Source of the DNA: Punica granatum
Lineage: Eukaryota; Streptophyta; Magnoliopsida; Myrtales; Lythraceae
Length of the DNA stretch: 64,000 bases
Assembly: GCF_007655135.1 (NCBI RefSeq)
Contig: NC_045133.1
Span: 22,045,845 to 22,109,844 of the forward strand
Direction of reading: 5' to 3'
This document shows, piece after piece, positions 38,301 to 48,493 of this stretch. Every line of letters starts with the position of its first letter. Within the stretch, counting starts at the first letter, position 1. Below the pieces are notes generated by a model, which ran no database searches, was not told the DNA's origin, and worked only from the letters and a program-made list of their open reading frames with translations. The translations under genes and the position numbers were made by a program.

Positions 38301-38890
38301 ATAGAAATTCCAGCCTCTCCAGTAATGACGAAGGTTGTTCTCTTCTGTTGTAGGATGGTGATGCAAGCAGTTGTTCTCTTCTGTTGTAGGATGGTGATAC
38401 AAGCAGTGAGAATGGGTTATTCTTTCTGCATGAGTTCTGTGACAGAATCTTTTTCACATGCCTGGAAAAGTATTTCTGCCTTAAGCCTGGAATTTTCTGA
38501 TGGTTGCAGAGTTTTGACTACGTCATTCTTTCCCACTTCTTTGGCCCCTGGTGGGAAGCTAACTCCAATCGTCACTTGTTTTATCTTACACAGCATCTCA
38601 ATAGGCGTCAGTTTCTTGCAGTGGCCTAATGAATAAAATATTTTGGATGGTTATGAGATCTTCTGGGAGATGGTGATATCTGCAGGGGGTTTGGTTTTCT
38701 CATTATCGTGAGCCATCTATTGCTACTATTAACTCCTGGAAATATTGAGCTAGGCATTTATTCAGTTGGAATCCCGTGGCTCACTCGGTTAACTGTTGAT
38801 GTTATTGAATTGGGGTATTGGATTTCTTTCTAATTGGATAAGCGGCTGCACAACTGTTTTGGTAGGTTGAAGTGGATTTTGTCTGCTAAA
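35343..38890 (+). repeat. Higher-order tandem duplication, copy B
   Basis: Second copy of the ~3.5-kb block. Similarity is very high over long stretches: the open frame at 35711-35941 differs from its copy-A partner by a single residue. It is lower elsewhere. It carries a private C-rich and A-rich insertion around 36648-36675. Similarity stops near 38890, after which the DNA is single-copy. Confidence 0.85.
38335..38406 (+). repeat. Two-copy 36-bp tandem containing TGTTGTAGGATGG (copy B)
   Basis: Same structure as in copy A (38335-38370 and 38371-38406). It therefore arose before the 3.5-kb duplication. One base in the first unit differs (GATGC for GATAC). Confidence 0.9.
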
Positions 38891-39938
38891 ATTTTGTTTT
38901 AAGAGTTCTCATCTTTCCCCCGAAAATATGCCCCTTTGCTATGAGAATATGGTAAAGCTATGAGGACATTTATTTTTCCCATGGTCATGCAGAGATGGAT
39001 GTTCTGTTTTCTGGGTTTCTCAATCTTGCATGGCTGCTTGGTGTGTGATTAGAAGTACTATTAGGTCTATTCTATCAGATAGAGATTCATGGGCAACGAA
39101 AAAGCACATGGTCCAGGTTGTTTTTGTATGCTCCGACTTCCATATGCTGCTGCTGGTGTTTGTTTCTCTGTTGGCTCTCTTTGGTTGTTGAATCTACTAT
39201 GGTCTTCTGGTGTCCTTTATCAGGTGGAGTTCTGGTGGATGCCATTCTCTTGCAACTGTTGGTGTCGACTAGTATGCTTCTGTTTTCAGTCCAGACATCG
39301 ATTTGGGTGTGAGATCATTTGTCTTTGCATGAGAAGATTACGATTTCTCTGGTGTTTGGGCTTCGAATAGTTTTTGCTCTCTGCTTGTGTTCTGGAGTAT
39401 CCAGAGGGTCAGAAAATTCAAGTTAACATGCTAGTGCACGCTCTTTTGCTCTTATTATTTACAGTTTATTGAACATCCACTATGTACGATCAGCGTTTAG
39501 CGCTGGATAGAGATTCCTGTATGTAGTTGGTAGATAAATATGAAAGAGATTTTCACAATGATCTGTTTCAATTGGTCGATGTCCTTTTGCCCTGGTAATT
39601 GGAGCACGGAAAATTCTGTCAACTGGAAACAATATCTTAAATGAATTATTCATTTATCTTGGCTGCCGTTGTGCTGAATTCTGGGAGATGATCTGCCTGT
39701 TGCTATCGTAATTGATGCCTTGATTGAAATTAGACCTCTGCGAAACCTTAAGTGATGATAGTAGTAATGTCTGCAATTCTGGAAACGGAGTTCAGCTTAT
39801 GTGCCTCATTGCCTCACAGAGATAGGAATTGCAGGTATCATGATCTTCTAATTTTTATTTCGGGTCCTCTCTGGGTTTCTGAGTGTGGCAGGTACGACAA
39901 ATATAATATACATAATATTAGCGTTATACATATCTAAT

Positions 39939-40012
39939 AAAGAACTACGTGGGCTCTGATCCCTCTGGGGTACGTAGGCACCCACATGACTTGTGGAGTT
40001 CGAGCCCAAATA
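39939..40012 (+). repeat. Dispersed 75-bp element, first copy
   Basis: Begins AAAGAACTACGTGGGC, continues GGGGTACGTAGGCACCCACA and ends TGTGGAGTTCGAGCCC. A near copy lies 1.2 kb downstream. GTTCGAGCCC resembles a tRNA B box, so a SINE fragment is one possibility. I do not recognise the family. Confidence 0.6.
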
Positions 40013-41164
40013 TTTTCAACCTCCCACACCCCCAAAATCGTATCGCATGTGTATCTACTTTCGTGAACTCAGATATCCTATGGTTGGTGCTGGTCGAGTT
40101 GTAAGTTTGATGGATGCCTTTCTGTTGCCAAAGAAATCTGTGTGTAGATGGCGAGTGAATGAGGCTTAATTTTTTGTGATTATTATGCGATGATGATTTG
40201 TAGGTTGAATCGATGCTTCCATTGAGATGTTTATCGAAGTCAACTGCAGAGTTGAGGTGGTTATATAGGTGAACCCAACATGCTTGACGTTTCCTTTCTG
40301 TTACTTGTTGCGACTAGATTCTCCATAGTAGAACTTCCTTGAGTTTTTAATACTAGGGAGGATGCTTTGAGACCGATTCGGTTGGCAATTAATGGAACTT
40401 TATTCCAAGAGACAGATCAGCCTCTTCTTCTTCTTTTCGGTTGGTCTGTACCATGCATAGTAGTAGCTGTGGGATGTTGATAAGCTCCTCTCGGAATGCT
40501 CCAAAAGTTATATACTAATCTCACTGAAATCTTTCTGCTGGTGATTAGCAACTCAATTTACACGCATCTTCCAGATTTTGTTCTTTGGACACTGTGACAG
40601 TTGCTTGTAAGATTTCTGCACGACGAGAAATTGTCCAGCTTCTAGAAGGAAAATTCATGCACACTTTCCTTGTAAGGTTTGCATCAATGCATATGGGCCT
40701 TATTTGTGCAGAAGTTCAATTGTAAGGGTCTTACGTTAACTATCGATTTTCTAAGTGATCTTGTGCAGTGGTAGGTTGGTTTTGTTGTTTTGATTGTATG
40801 GCTTGTTATTGTACTACTTTATCTGTGAGTTGTGTATATGTGATGGCGTCCTCTCATGAATGTTCACGACTTAACAAATTGTCCTGTTTGTCAGCAGATA
40901 GGAGCTGACATTAGGAGATTTGGTTGCCATTATTTTAGGGAGCATGTTCTTTCTTTATCAAATCAAGTCTTCTCACAATGTGTAGGTTGGAAATCTTCTT
41001 CTTGGCTAAGGCTCGAGTATTTCCCGCACGGGCCTGATTTTTTTTCTTATTTAGCGATTGTTTTCAACTTTTTAAGTCATGCAGAAATTAACACAAGAAA
41101 GAGAGTTGCCTGCTCATCTTTGTTTCAGGTTCGTATTCTCAGGTATGTGCTCATCCCACCTCTG

Positions 41165-41240
41165 AAAGAACTACGTGGGCTTTGATCCTTGTAGAACGGG
41201 GTACGTAGGCACCCACATTTTTTGTGGAGTTCGAGTTCAA
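41165..41240 (+). repeat. Dispersed 75-bp element, second copy
   Basis: Same AAAGAACTACGTGGGC start, GGGGTACGTAGGCACCCACA core and TGTGGAGTTCGAG end as the copy at 39939, with a few substitutions and small length changes between the blocks. Confidence 0.6.
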
Positions 41241-41689
41241 TTTATTCAACCTTTTTCCCCCTTATGGCGCTCAAATGTTTATTGCAGTTTGTCTTGTTAA
41301 ATATATAAAATGCATATGTATTTGCATAGTCCTGGTTTTCTCGAAGATTCTCAGTCAGTAGGACTGGACAACTTCTTTGATTGTTTGACATCTTGGCATT
41401 GTCTAGTAAATGGAGCTTGGCAGTGAGCTCACTATTCTCAGATGTGGGCGACCTATTTGTAGCGGGTTCTGTCCTGGGAACTCGTCCCAAAAGTTCGAGC
41501 AAACGGCACTTTCCTTGCTTTTGATGAATACCATGAGGACTGTCAATAGAGGCAATATTTGTGTAATTGATATGCCACAATTCTCCTTTTAATTGTACGA
41601 AAATATATATTCGCTTGCAATAGAAGTAAGATCATGAAGATTACAAATTAACCATGCTGACTGATAAATAATGTCATCTCTTGCAGTAT

Positions 41690-41785
41690 ATGATGGTGGC
41701 AAGATGTGGAAGCCCGGGCAAACAAAGCAGCAAAACTGAGGTCATGAAGCTGCTCGATCTTTGCAGACAGAGGTGGATGTGCTGA
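41690..41785 (+). other. Short open reading frame in the terminal exon-like segment
   Basis: ATG at 41690, directly after an acceptor-like TTGCAG, opens a 31-codon frame (MMVARCGSPGKQSSKTEVMK, ending RQRWMC) before TGA at 41783. It resembles no peptide family I know. It may be chance in a noncoding transcript. Confidence 0.2.
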
Positions 41786-42060
41786 TCCTGAGTTTCTGTT
41801 TATACTTCCCATCTCTTTCGGATATATAGATGAGACTTTCTTATGGCTATCCTGCTTCTAGGAGTAAAGTGCATGTTCTGTTCGGAGTTTTGTACCAGTA
41901 GTACGACTGTGGATGTGCTTTCAATCAGTTGAGTTGTAGGTGTGGTCGATGAAGTCCTCGTACTTGTTCGAGTTCGTTAACAAGAGAATGCTGTCAACAA
42001 TGACTTGTGCTGTAACATCAGTTATTATTGGATTGCACTAATGACGTCTGCTGTTATTTG

Positions 42061-43321
42061 ACCTTTGTCAAGCCATGCCCCCCGTGTTTCGAGTCTTACC
42101 TCTTGACAAAAAATGTACTAATTCCACCTAAATTTCCTTGTTCTATTTGAAACTTGTTTGAGTTGGATCGATTATATGAGCATGATAGCAATCGTAGTGA
42201 GAATATTAATCAGGTATTCCTTGAGATTCCGGAAAAGTGCAGTTGAATGCAAGTGTTCTGCCAAGCGCGGAATCATTCCCGATAGTTTCGGTAGCATTCT
42301 TGACCTCGCAGGTTAATCTTTGTCCCATGATCTTCTAAAGCCGCTGAACGAGAAAGTATTATCTGATGTGGGAGTTCCAGGTCATATGTAACATGCGAAT
42401 GCGGCACTGGGCCGCATGCTAATATGCAAAGTTAACTTATGAGATCGTTAGCCATTGTTGATAGCTAAAGCTGGTGAATTTTTGGTGGATCTTACTTCAA
42501 CGACAGTACTGAAAAAGGTGGATTTAGGTTCCCTCTCATATTGTGGGTCAATTCGGTCTAAACTCGTATCGTGTTAATCCTGAACATCAAGGAGGCTCCG
42601 AGAATGGACTTCAGTACATGTTAGTTGATCATCGAGCCAAGTAGCAGATTCAGAATCTCGTCCTAAAAGATGCAGCACTTATATTCAAATGTAAAAATCA
42701 TGTTGAAATGTTGTTCAAGGTGGGTTAAAATGATGTTCAGATTGTCTTTCTACCACTCCGTAAAGCGCAGCAAGATTTTCTAAGGAAATCTGGCATAGCC
42801 TCTTTTATTTATTTTTAAAACTGAATCAGATTATGACAAGATTTTCTTCGCCGAGAAATGCAAAAAGAATCATAATATTTTTTTCTCATTTAAGCTTCTA
42901 TTTTCTCTGTTGAATGGTGTGTTCTGTTGTCGCTTAAATGTTTCAGAAAAAGAAAAAGAATACATTTTACAGCTATTTGAATCGTGAAAGATGAAATTGG
43001 ATCGTGTCCGGGAGTGACCATGACCGACACCGCAGATCAGTAGTCACCTTTTTTTTTTTGAACCATTGCAGAACTTTTTTCTTTTAAAAAAAGCAAACTA
43101 GAAGAGATAATGGAGGAGAATTTTAAGGAAATATAGTGATAGGTTTTTAAAATTTTTAATTTTTTAATGTTTCTCTTAAAAATAGGAAAAAAATTAGTAG
43201 TTAGTGTGTACGTACTATAGTTCAATATTAGGAAAAATAACGGCGATTATAAAATGAATAATAGTATGATATAAAGTATAATAATAAGATGAGAAGTATA
43301 AGATAAATGCAAGAAGACTGG
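42061..43321. other. Intergenic, nothing recognised
   Basis: No gene-like frame or RNA. AT content rises towards the transposon nest. Likely the tail of the upstream locus, then neutral DNA. Confidence 0.5.
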
Positions 43322-43326
43322 GATGC

Positions 43327-43928
43327 AGCCATCAACCTCGAGTACGGTGGCATCGGGCTACAAGGGGAATAGCCCGGTGGCGTACAAGCTCGCCAAGAGT
43401 TGGCAAGAAGAGGCGGACTTGGCACGGTCTTGCCTCAACAGGGCGACGAAACGAATGAAGAAGTGGGCTGATAAGAAGCGTCGCCACGTCGAGTATAGTG
43501 TGGGCGACCTTGTGTTGGCGAAGCTACACAACATTCTCCGACACAAGGACGTGCACAAAGGCCTTACACGAAGATACGAGGGCCCATTCCAAGTCCTCCA
43601 GCGTGTAGGTAACGTGGCGTACAAGGTGGAACTCCCTAAGAAGCTAAAGCTCCATCCGGTATTCCACGTGAGTATGCTGAAGCCATTCCAGGAGGACAAG
43701 GAAGATCCGAGCAGGGTCGAGTCCTCGCGTGCACCAATTGGGGCTACGGCAGCATACGACCAGGATGTCGAGCAAATCTTGGCTGATCGGGTCGTGAGGA
43801 AACGTTGGTGCAAGCCGAAACGTGAGTACCTCATCAAATGGAAAGGGTTATCCGAGAGTGAGGCAAGTTGGGAACCTGTTGAAGATTTGTGGCATGCAGA
43901 GGATGAGACGAGGGCATCGCCAGAATAG
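43327..43928 (+). pseudogene. Chromovirus integrase C-terminus and chromodomain fragment
   Basis: A 200-residue open frame covers the integrase C-terminal region (KKWADKKRRHVEYSVGDLVL, then RRYEGPFQVLQRVGNVAYKV and LHPVFHVSMLKPF), followed by a chromodomain (VEQILADRVVRKR, EYLIKWKGLSESEASWEP). In chromoviruses this chromodomain is thought to steer integration to marked chromatin. The frame starts mid-protein because of 5' truncation, so it cannot work. The overall pattern is closest to Galadriel-like elements, judged from memory. Confidence 0.85.
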
Positions 43929-43939
43929 GTGGGGGAGAA

Positions 43940-44342
43940 TGTTACGAATGAACCGTCCTAACATCGAAGATGATCGAGAGAGCCCGAAATTGTTGAGGTT
44001 TGCTAGGAAATGCGTGCGATGGAGCCTTCTAGAGAGCCTCGGTCCCCGAACCTTCTAGAAGTCTCCCGAGTCTTCTGTAATTAATATCGGTAGTTGGGAC
44101 AATTGCATTTATACCGGTAGATGGTAGAAGTAGTTGAATGTATATTAATTACCGAGTGCCTATAAAAGGGTCTCACCTTCTCATTTGTATAGACATCTGA
44201 AAAGCAATACAAGTATCATTCTCCAGAGCTTCTCTCTCTAGTTTCTCTCTCTAGAAGTTCTGTGAAGGGAAGGGCTGCCTAGAATAGTGATTCTAGGGCC
44301 GCACGGGTAGGGAACGCTAGATAAAATAGCAAGCCCGTGACA
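43940..44342 (+). repeat. 3' LTR of the chromovirus
   Basis: A polypurine tract (AGGTGGGGGAGAA, 43927-43939) sits immediately before TGTTACGAATG. The 403-bp LTR runs to GCCCGTGACA, so it has TG...CA ends. It contains TATAAAAG at 44161, its promoter TATA box. No 5' partner is in the window. Confidence 0.85.
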
Positions 44343-44345
44343 AGA

Positions 44346-44494
44346 TATTAAATTTCCATTAGGCTTATACGGACTCGGACCCATTTCCACTTAAAAGCTC
44401 AAGCTGATAAATGGTGGTACTCAAGTCTCACATAAACCCATAGATATTCTTTTTCTTTTCCGATGTGGGATTTATCCCATTTTTACTTCTCAAC
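44346..44494 (-). repeat. TRIM-like element 1, left terminal repeat (3' LTR on the minus strand)
   Basis: 149 bp that recur as a direct repeat at 52718-52867. The two share TATTAAATTTCCATTAGGC at one side and GATGTGGGATTTATCC near the other. The element is read on the minus strand because its primer-binding site faces that way. Confidence 0.7.
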
Positions 44495-44554
44495 ACCCGC
44501 CCTCACGTGCAACGTGTGGTCTATTTCTGCCTACACGTTATCACGTGCCCTTAA

Positions 44555-46214
44555 TGTTGGGAATTGGTGTATGCCCTAGAGGCAATCTATAATCAGTTCT
44601 GTAATATGATATCTATTTCATTATATTACGAGGCATATCTGTTATTGTGTAGATTGCGCTAAATATGATTTTACACAATAATGTCCTTGGAATAGTAGGT
44701 TCAATAGGCATCAAGTGTGACTTGATTGTGAGATCCTATAATTAATGAACATTATTCCTAAATGTCCATAGTCAAAGTATTATCGTTAATTAGGACAACG
44801 ATAATACGGTTAGACTAGTGTGAGTGTTGATTGATGACCAAGTCTCATAGGTCATGGATATGGAGATATCAAATCACACCACATGTATACATTAAGAGTA
44901 ATGTGTATTGGACTGACCCACCATGAGATTGCTACATGGGTTGTTACGTAACTGTCATTAGCATATCTCAAAGTGACTATAGTGTAATGGTCCTTTGACT
45001 TGAGGTCACCATAGATTCCTACATGTAATGTCATATACTTTGATACTGTCAAACGCCACTGTAACAGGATGGTTATAAAGACAGTTATTGGGTATACCAC
45101 AGAGCATGGAGAGGAATGTGAGTGATCAAAATAGAATTTGTCCCTCCTACGAAACGGGAGCGATATCTCACGGCCACTTGGTGGTTAAGTCTAAAAGTGT
45201 ATGCATACCCAAATGAGTCGATATAACGATATCGAGCTCATTTGTTCTGATAGACTTAACCGGTAAACCAAGAAAGAGAAATATTGAGCCATACAAGGAT
45301 GTCATCGACCATGCCTTGGGCTCAATAGAGATATAGGGGACAATGGATTATATTACACGGTAATATAGGTCACGAGGTTCGTCGAGAAATTGACTTTCCG
45401 ATTACTTGAGTAACGGTGATGCATTGCTAGATGCCGCTCACTGTTTGTAATATTGAAATAGAGATTTTGATATTACTGTCAACGTAATTGGGAACCTACA
45501 GGGTCACACACTACGACTAAATTGACGAGATATTTTGAAACAATAAAATCATCTAATAGAGATTAGATGATTTATGGTGCGACTAATTAATTGGATATTT
45601 AATGAGATTAAATTTGTCGATTAATTAGACTCGATTTATTAGATTAAATGGACCAAATTGATGCACGGTTAATATGGTGACACATGGCTTTTATGTGGAT
45701 TAACATGTGTAAGGACACATGTCATAAGGGAACCTTAATTCCCTAAATCCCACATCGGTTGGGATTTCATCTTCACCCCCCCATATTGTTTATAAAAAGG
45801 GGCAGTAAGCATGATTATATATATATGCTTATATATAAAAGCGCACACATATTATATATATATGCTAATATATATATGTACGTGCATATATGTGTGCATA
45901 TAAAATATATATAATTTGGGTTGAATTGTTCAACTCAAATTAGGTCCATTAGTCTTAAAAATTTCGGGTGTTGCATCGGTGTTTCTTTCGAGTGTTGGTC
46001 GCTAGCACCGCCGATCTCGAAGACTCGTCGACAAAGTCGGTGTGGACACCGGTAGAGGCGTCACGCGTGGGACGCTTGGTCGACAATTTTAAATATTCCA
46101 GGTACGCTTTTATTTACTCTTATTCTTCTAGTAGGTCTTGGAATTAGTTTCACGGGTAGGAAATTTTGAATTTCTGTCCCTTTTTCGCTTCCGTTGCGCC
46201 CCGTGGAACTAGCA
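44555..46214 (+). repeat. 5' LTR of the Angela-like element
   Basis: TGTTGGGAATTGG...CTAGCA, 1,660 bp, the same length as the 3' LTR at an exact offset of 6,328 bp. TATAAAAA at 45791 is the likely promoter TATA box, followed by AT-alternating sequence. Differences from the 3' LTR seen by eye: A for G near 44875, and G for T near 46074. Confidence 0.95.
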
Positions 46215-46216
46215 AT

Positions 46217-46228
46217 TGGTATCAGAGA
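46217..46228 (+). other. Primer-binding site of the Angela-like element
   Basis: TGGTATCAGAGA begins two bases after the 5' LTR. It is complementary to the 3' end of plant initiator tRNA-Met, the usual primer for copia reverse transcription. Confidence 0.85.
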
Positions 46229-46915
46229 CTAGCTAGTTAGAATCTGAGTAGATAATAGCATAAAATATGATTTTATGCTTGGTACTCGTGTGATTATGTT
46301 TGATATTTGCGGTGCATGACTGTTAGACATGGACTATGTCCTAGTTGTGTTAGTATAATAGTTATACGTGTGGACTATTATGTAATAGTTACATAATAGT
46401 GTATAGTGAGATCGATTAAATGTTAATCAAATCCCTCAAAATATTAAGTCCATATCCTTCCACCGTGTAACGCTCGTCAAGACCAAGATCGATGAGTGTG
46501 TAGACCTTGCCTTCGCAGGATGCCCTTATCTATCCTAGTAAGACGTTGTGTTTACCAGTGGGTCGGACTTAACTGAGCAAGCCTAATAGGATTAGGAGTT
46601 CAGAGGCATGTAGTTGGGCATCGATCTATAAGATAGATTTGAATAAGGAGTTATTCACCCAACTAATCAAGAGTTGCATGTGATGCAATTGGGAAAGTGA
46701 GTTCCCTACCTAAATAGCCAGTTCTGGGTGAATCAGCCCTCGCTGACTCAGAGCTTGGTGAGATATGGATCTTGAGCTACTATGAGAATGATATTCTCTG
46801 AATCAAAACTGAGGGTCATTGATTTGATATAAATAGTGGGAGCAATATTTATAAAGTCCTCATTAAATATTGTTGTGTCATAATACTTATTTTGTATATT
46901 TCTATGGTAGTTACC

Positions 46916-48493
46916 ATGGCAGGGAGCACTTCTAGTACTTTCTGTTTGCGATCCGTCCTTGATAAGGACAAACTGTCAGGGAATAATTTCCTTGGTTGGT
47001 ATCGAAACTTGAGAATTGTTCTCACCTAAGAAAAGAAGCTATATGTCTTAGAGCAACCTCTTCTTGCGCCACCGCCTGACGATGCCCCCCAAGCTGAGAA
47101 AGATGCTTATAGTAAGCATCATGATGATGCCGTAAACGTCGGATGTCTCATGTTAGTCACCATGGACTCGGAGCTTCAGAAGCAACACGAGAACATGAAG
47201 GCGTACGATATGATCGTGCATCTCAGGCAGCTCTATCAAGAGCAGGCCCGACATGAGAGATTCGAGATCTCTAAAGCACTTTTTCAAGCAAGGTTGACTG
47301 AGGGTAGCCCGGTAGGTCTTCATGTACTCAAGATGATTGGGTACGTTGAGACTCTGGGAAGACTGGGATTTCCTCTTGGTCAAGAGTTGGCCACAGATTT
47401 AGTCCTACAGTCGCTGCCCAGCAGTTATAGTCAGTTCATTATGAGCTATAATATGAATGACTACAATAAACCATTGCCTGAACTGCTTAGCATGTTGAGA
47501 ACAGCTGAGCATGATATCAGCAAGGGGACGTCCGTTCTAATGGTCCAAGGGACCAAAAGAAAGGGCAAGAGCAAGAGTAAAGGCAAGAAGGCTAAAGGTG
47601 CATCCAATTTTGACTTGGGTGCGTTGAAGCCTAAAGCCAAGGTGGCGAAGAATGATTACTGCTTCCATTGTGGCAACACTGGACATTGGAAGCGGAATTG
47701 TAAGATATACCTGGAAGAGTTGAAGAAGAAGAAGGGAAGTGAGACTTCCACTTCAGGTATCCATGTTATAGAGATTAATGTATCTACTACTTCTACATCT
47801 TGGGTATTAGATACCGGATGTGGTGCTCATATTTGTGGAAATATGCAGGACCTAAAGGACAGTAGATCGTTGACAAAGGGCGAGGTGGACCTACGAGTTG
47901 GAAATGGAGCAAGAGTTGCTACATTAACTGTAGGGACTTATCACCTAGTTTTACCTACTGGGCTTGTATTAGATCTTAACGACTGTTATTATGTACCTGC
48001 TATTAGTAGAAACATAATATCTGTTTCTTGTTTGGACAAGAAGGGATTTTGTTTCACTATAAAGAACAAGTGTTGTTCTATGTACATGAATGATGTATAT
48101 TATGGCAGTGCACATTTAAGTAATGGTCTGTATGTTCTTGATCTAGATACGCCTATTTATAATGTGGAAACCAAACGGCTCAAATCTAATGATTCGAACC
48201 CGACTTACCTCTGGCATTGTCGTTTAGGCCATATTAGCGAGAATCGCATCTCTAGACTCCATAAGGATGGATTACTGGACTCGTTTGATTTAGAATCGAT
48301 CGAGACATGCGAACCTTGCTTAATGGGGAAAATGACTAAGGCCCCTTTTACCGGAAAAGGTGAGCGAGCTAGTGATCTTTTGGCTCTCATACATACCGAT
48401 ATATGTGGACCAGTGAACAAGCTTGCTAGAGGTGGGTATCTCTACTTCATTACATTTACTGATGATTTCAGTAGATTTGGATATGTGTTTTGA
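46916..48493 (+). pseudogene. Angela-like gag-pol, 5' part (gag, protease, start of integrase), broken
   Basis: The frame starts at ATG 46916. An in-frame TAA at 47027-47029, after 37 codons, stops gag; the same frame then stays open to 48493. Visible order: copia gag domain; basic linker; CCHC zinc knuckle (CFHCGNTGHWKRNC, near 47660-47700); aspartic protease with LDTGCGAH (near 47810); pre-integrase zinc-binding region (HCRLGHISENR...CEPCLMGK); and the first integrase catalytic Asp in HTDICGP (near 48394). The frame ends at TGA 48491-48493, just after TDDFSRFGYV. The match then continues in another frame, so a one-base deletion near 48489 is the simplest explanation. As it stands it cannot make a whole polyprotein. 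Confidence 0.9.

Larger units (their letters stand above)
30840..42060 (+). ncRNA. Candidate repeat-built long noncoding RNA locus
   Basis: A promoter-like region leads into about 11 kb with no protein-like reading frame: small open frames are not conserved between repeat copies. The first 8 kb is made of degenerate units of 0.4-0.55 kb. Each unit carries recognisable blocks: a GATCGATGATAGTGG-like block, a GGGCTCTGATTGATT-like block, GTGCAGATTCCTTT, GGAGCTGCATGAAACTGGAG, and TTCTAATCTTGGCTGTTCA. Acceptor-like ends (GTGCAG|ATT and TGTTGTAG|GATGG) recur, so a spliced noncoding transcript with duplicated exons and introns is plausible. Downstream of 38.9 kb the sequence is unique up to a short terminal open frame near 41.7 kb. 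The transcript limits are guesses. Alternatives are a satellite-like array next to a promoter, or the long repetitive leader of a gene I fail to recognise. Confidence 0.35.
43322..44342 (+). mobile_element. 5'-truncated Ty3/gypsy chromovirus
   Basis: Only the end of pol, a polypurine tract and the 3' LTR remain. Most of the element, including the 5' LTR, gag, protease, reverse transcriptase and RNase H, is missing to the left of about 43322, where similarity to the family begins abruptly. The LTR ends in CA at 44342, three bases before a TRIM-like element starts. Confidence 0.85.

Noticed and set aside
30900..38890. Possible C/D-box snoRNA cluster: GATGAT-like and CTGA motifs recur in each repeat unit
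   Set aside because: The boxes are not canonical, no closing terminal stem forms around them, and they are not better conserved than the surrounding unit sequence.
44852..45100. 82-codon minus-strand frame, repeated at 51180-51428
   Set aside because: It lies inside both LTRs and is conserved only because the LTRs are nearly identical; there is no coding signature.
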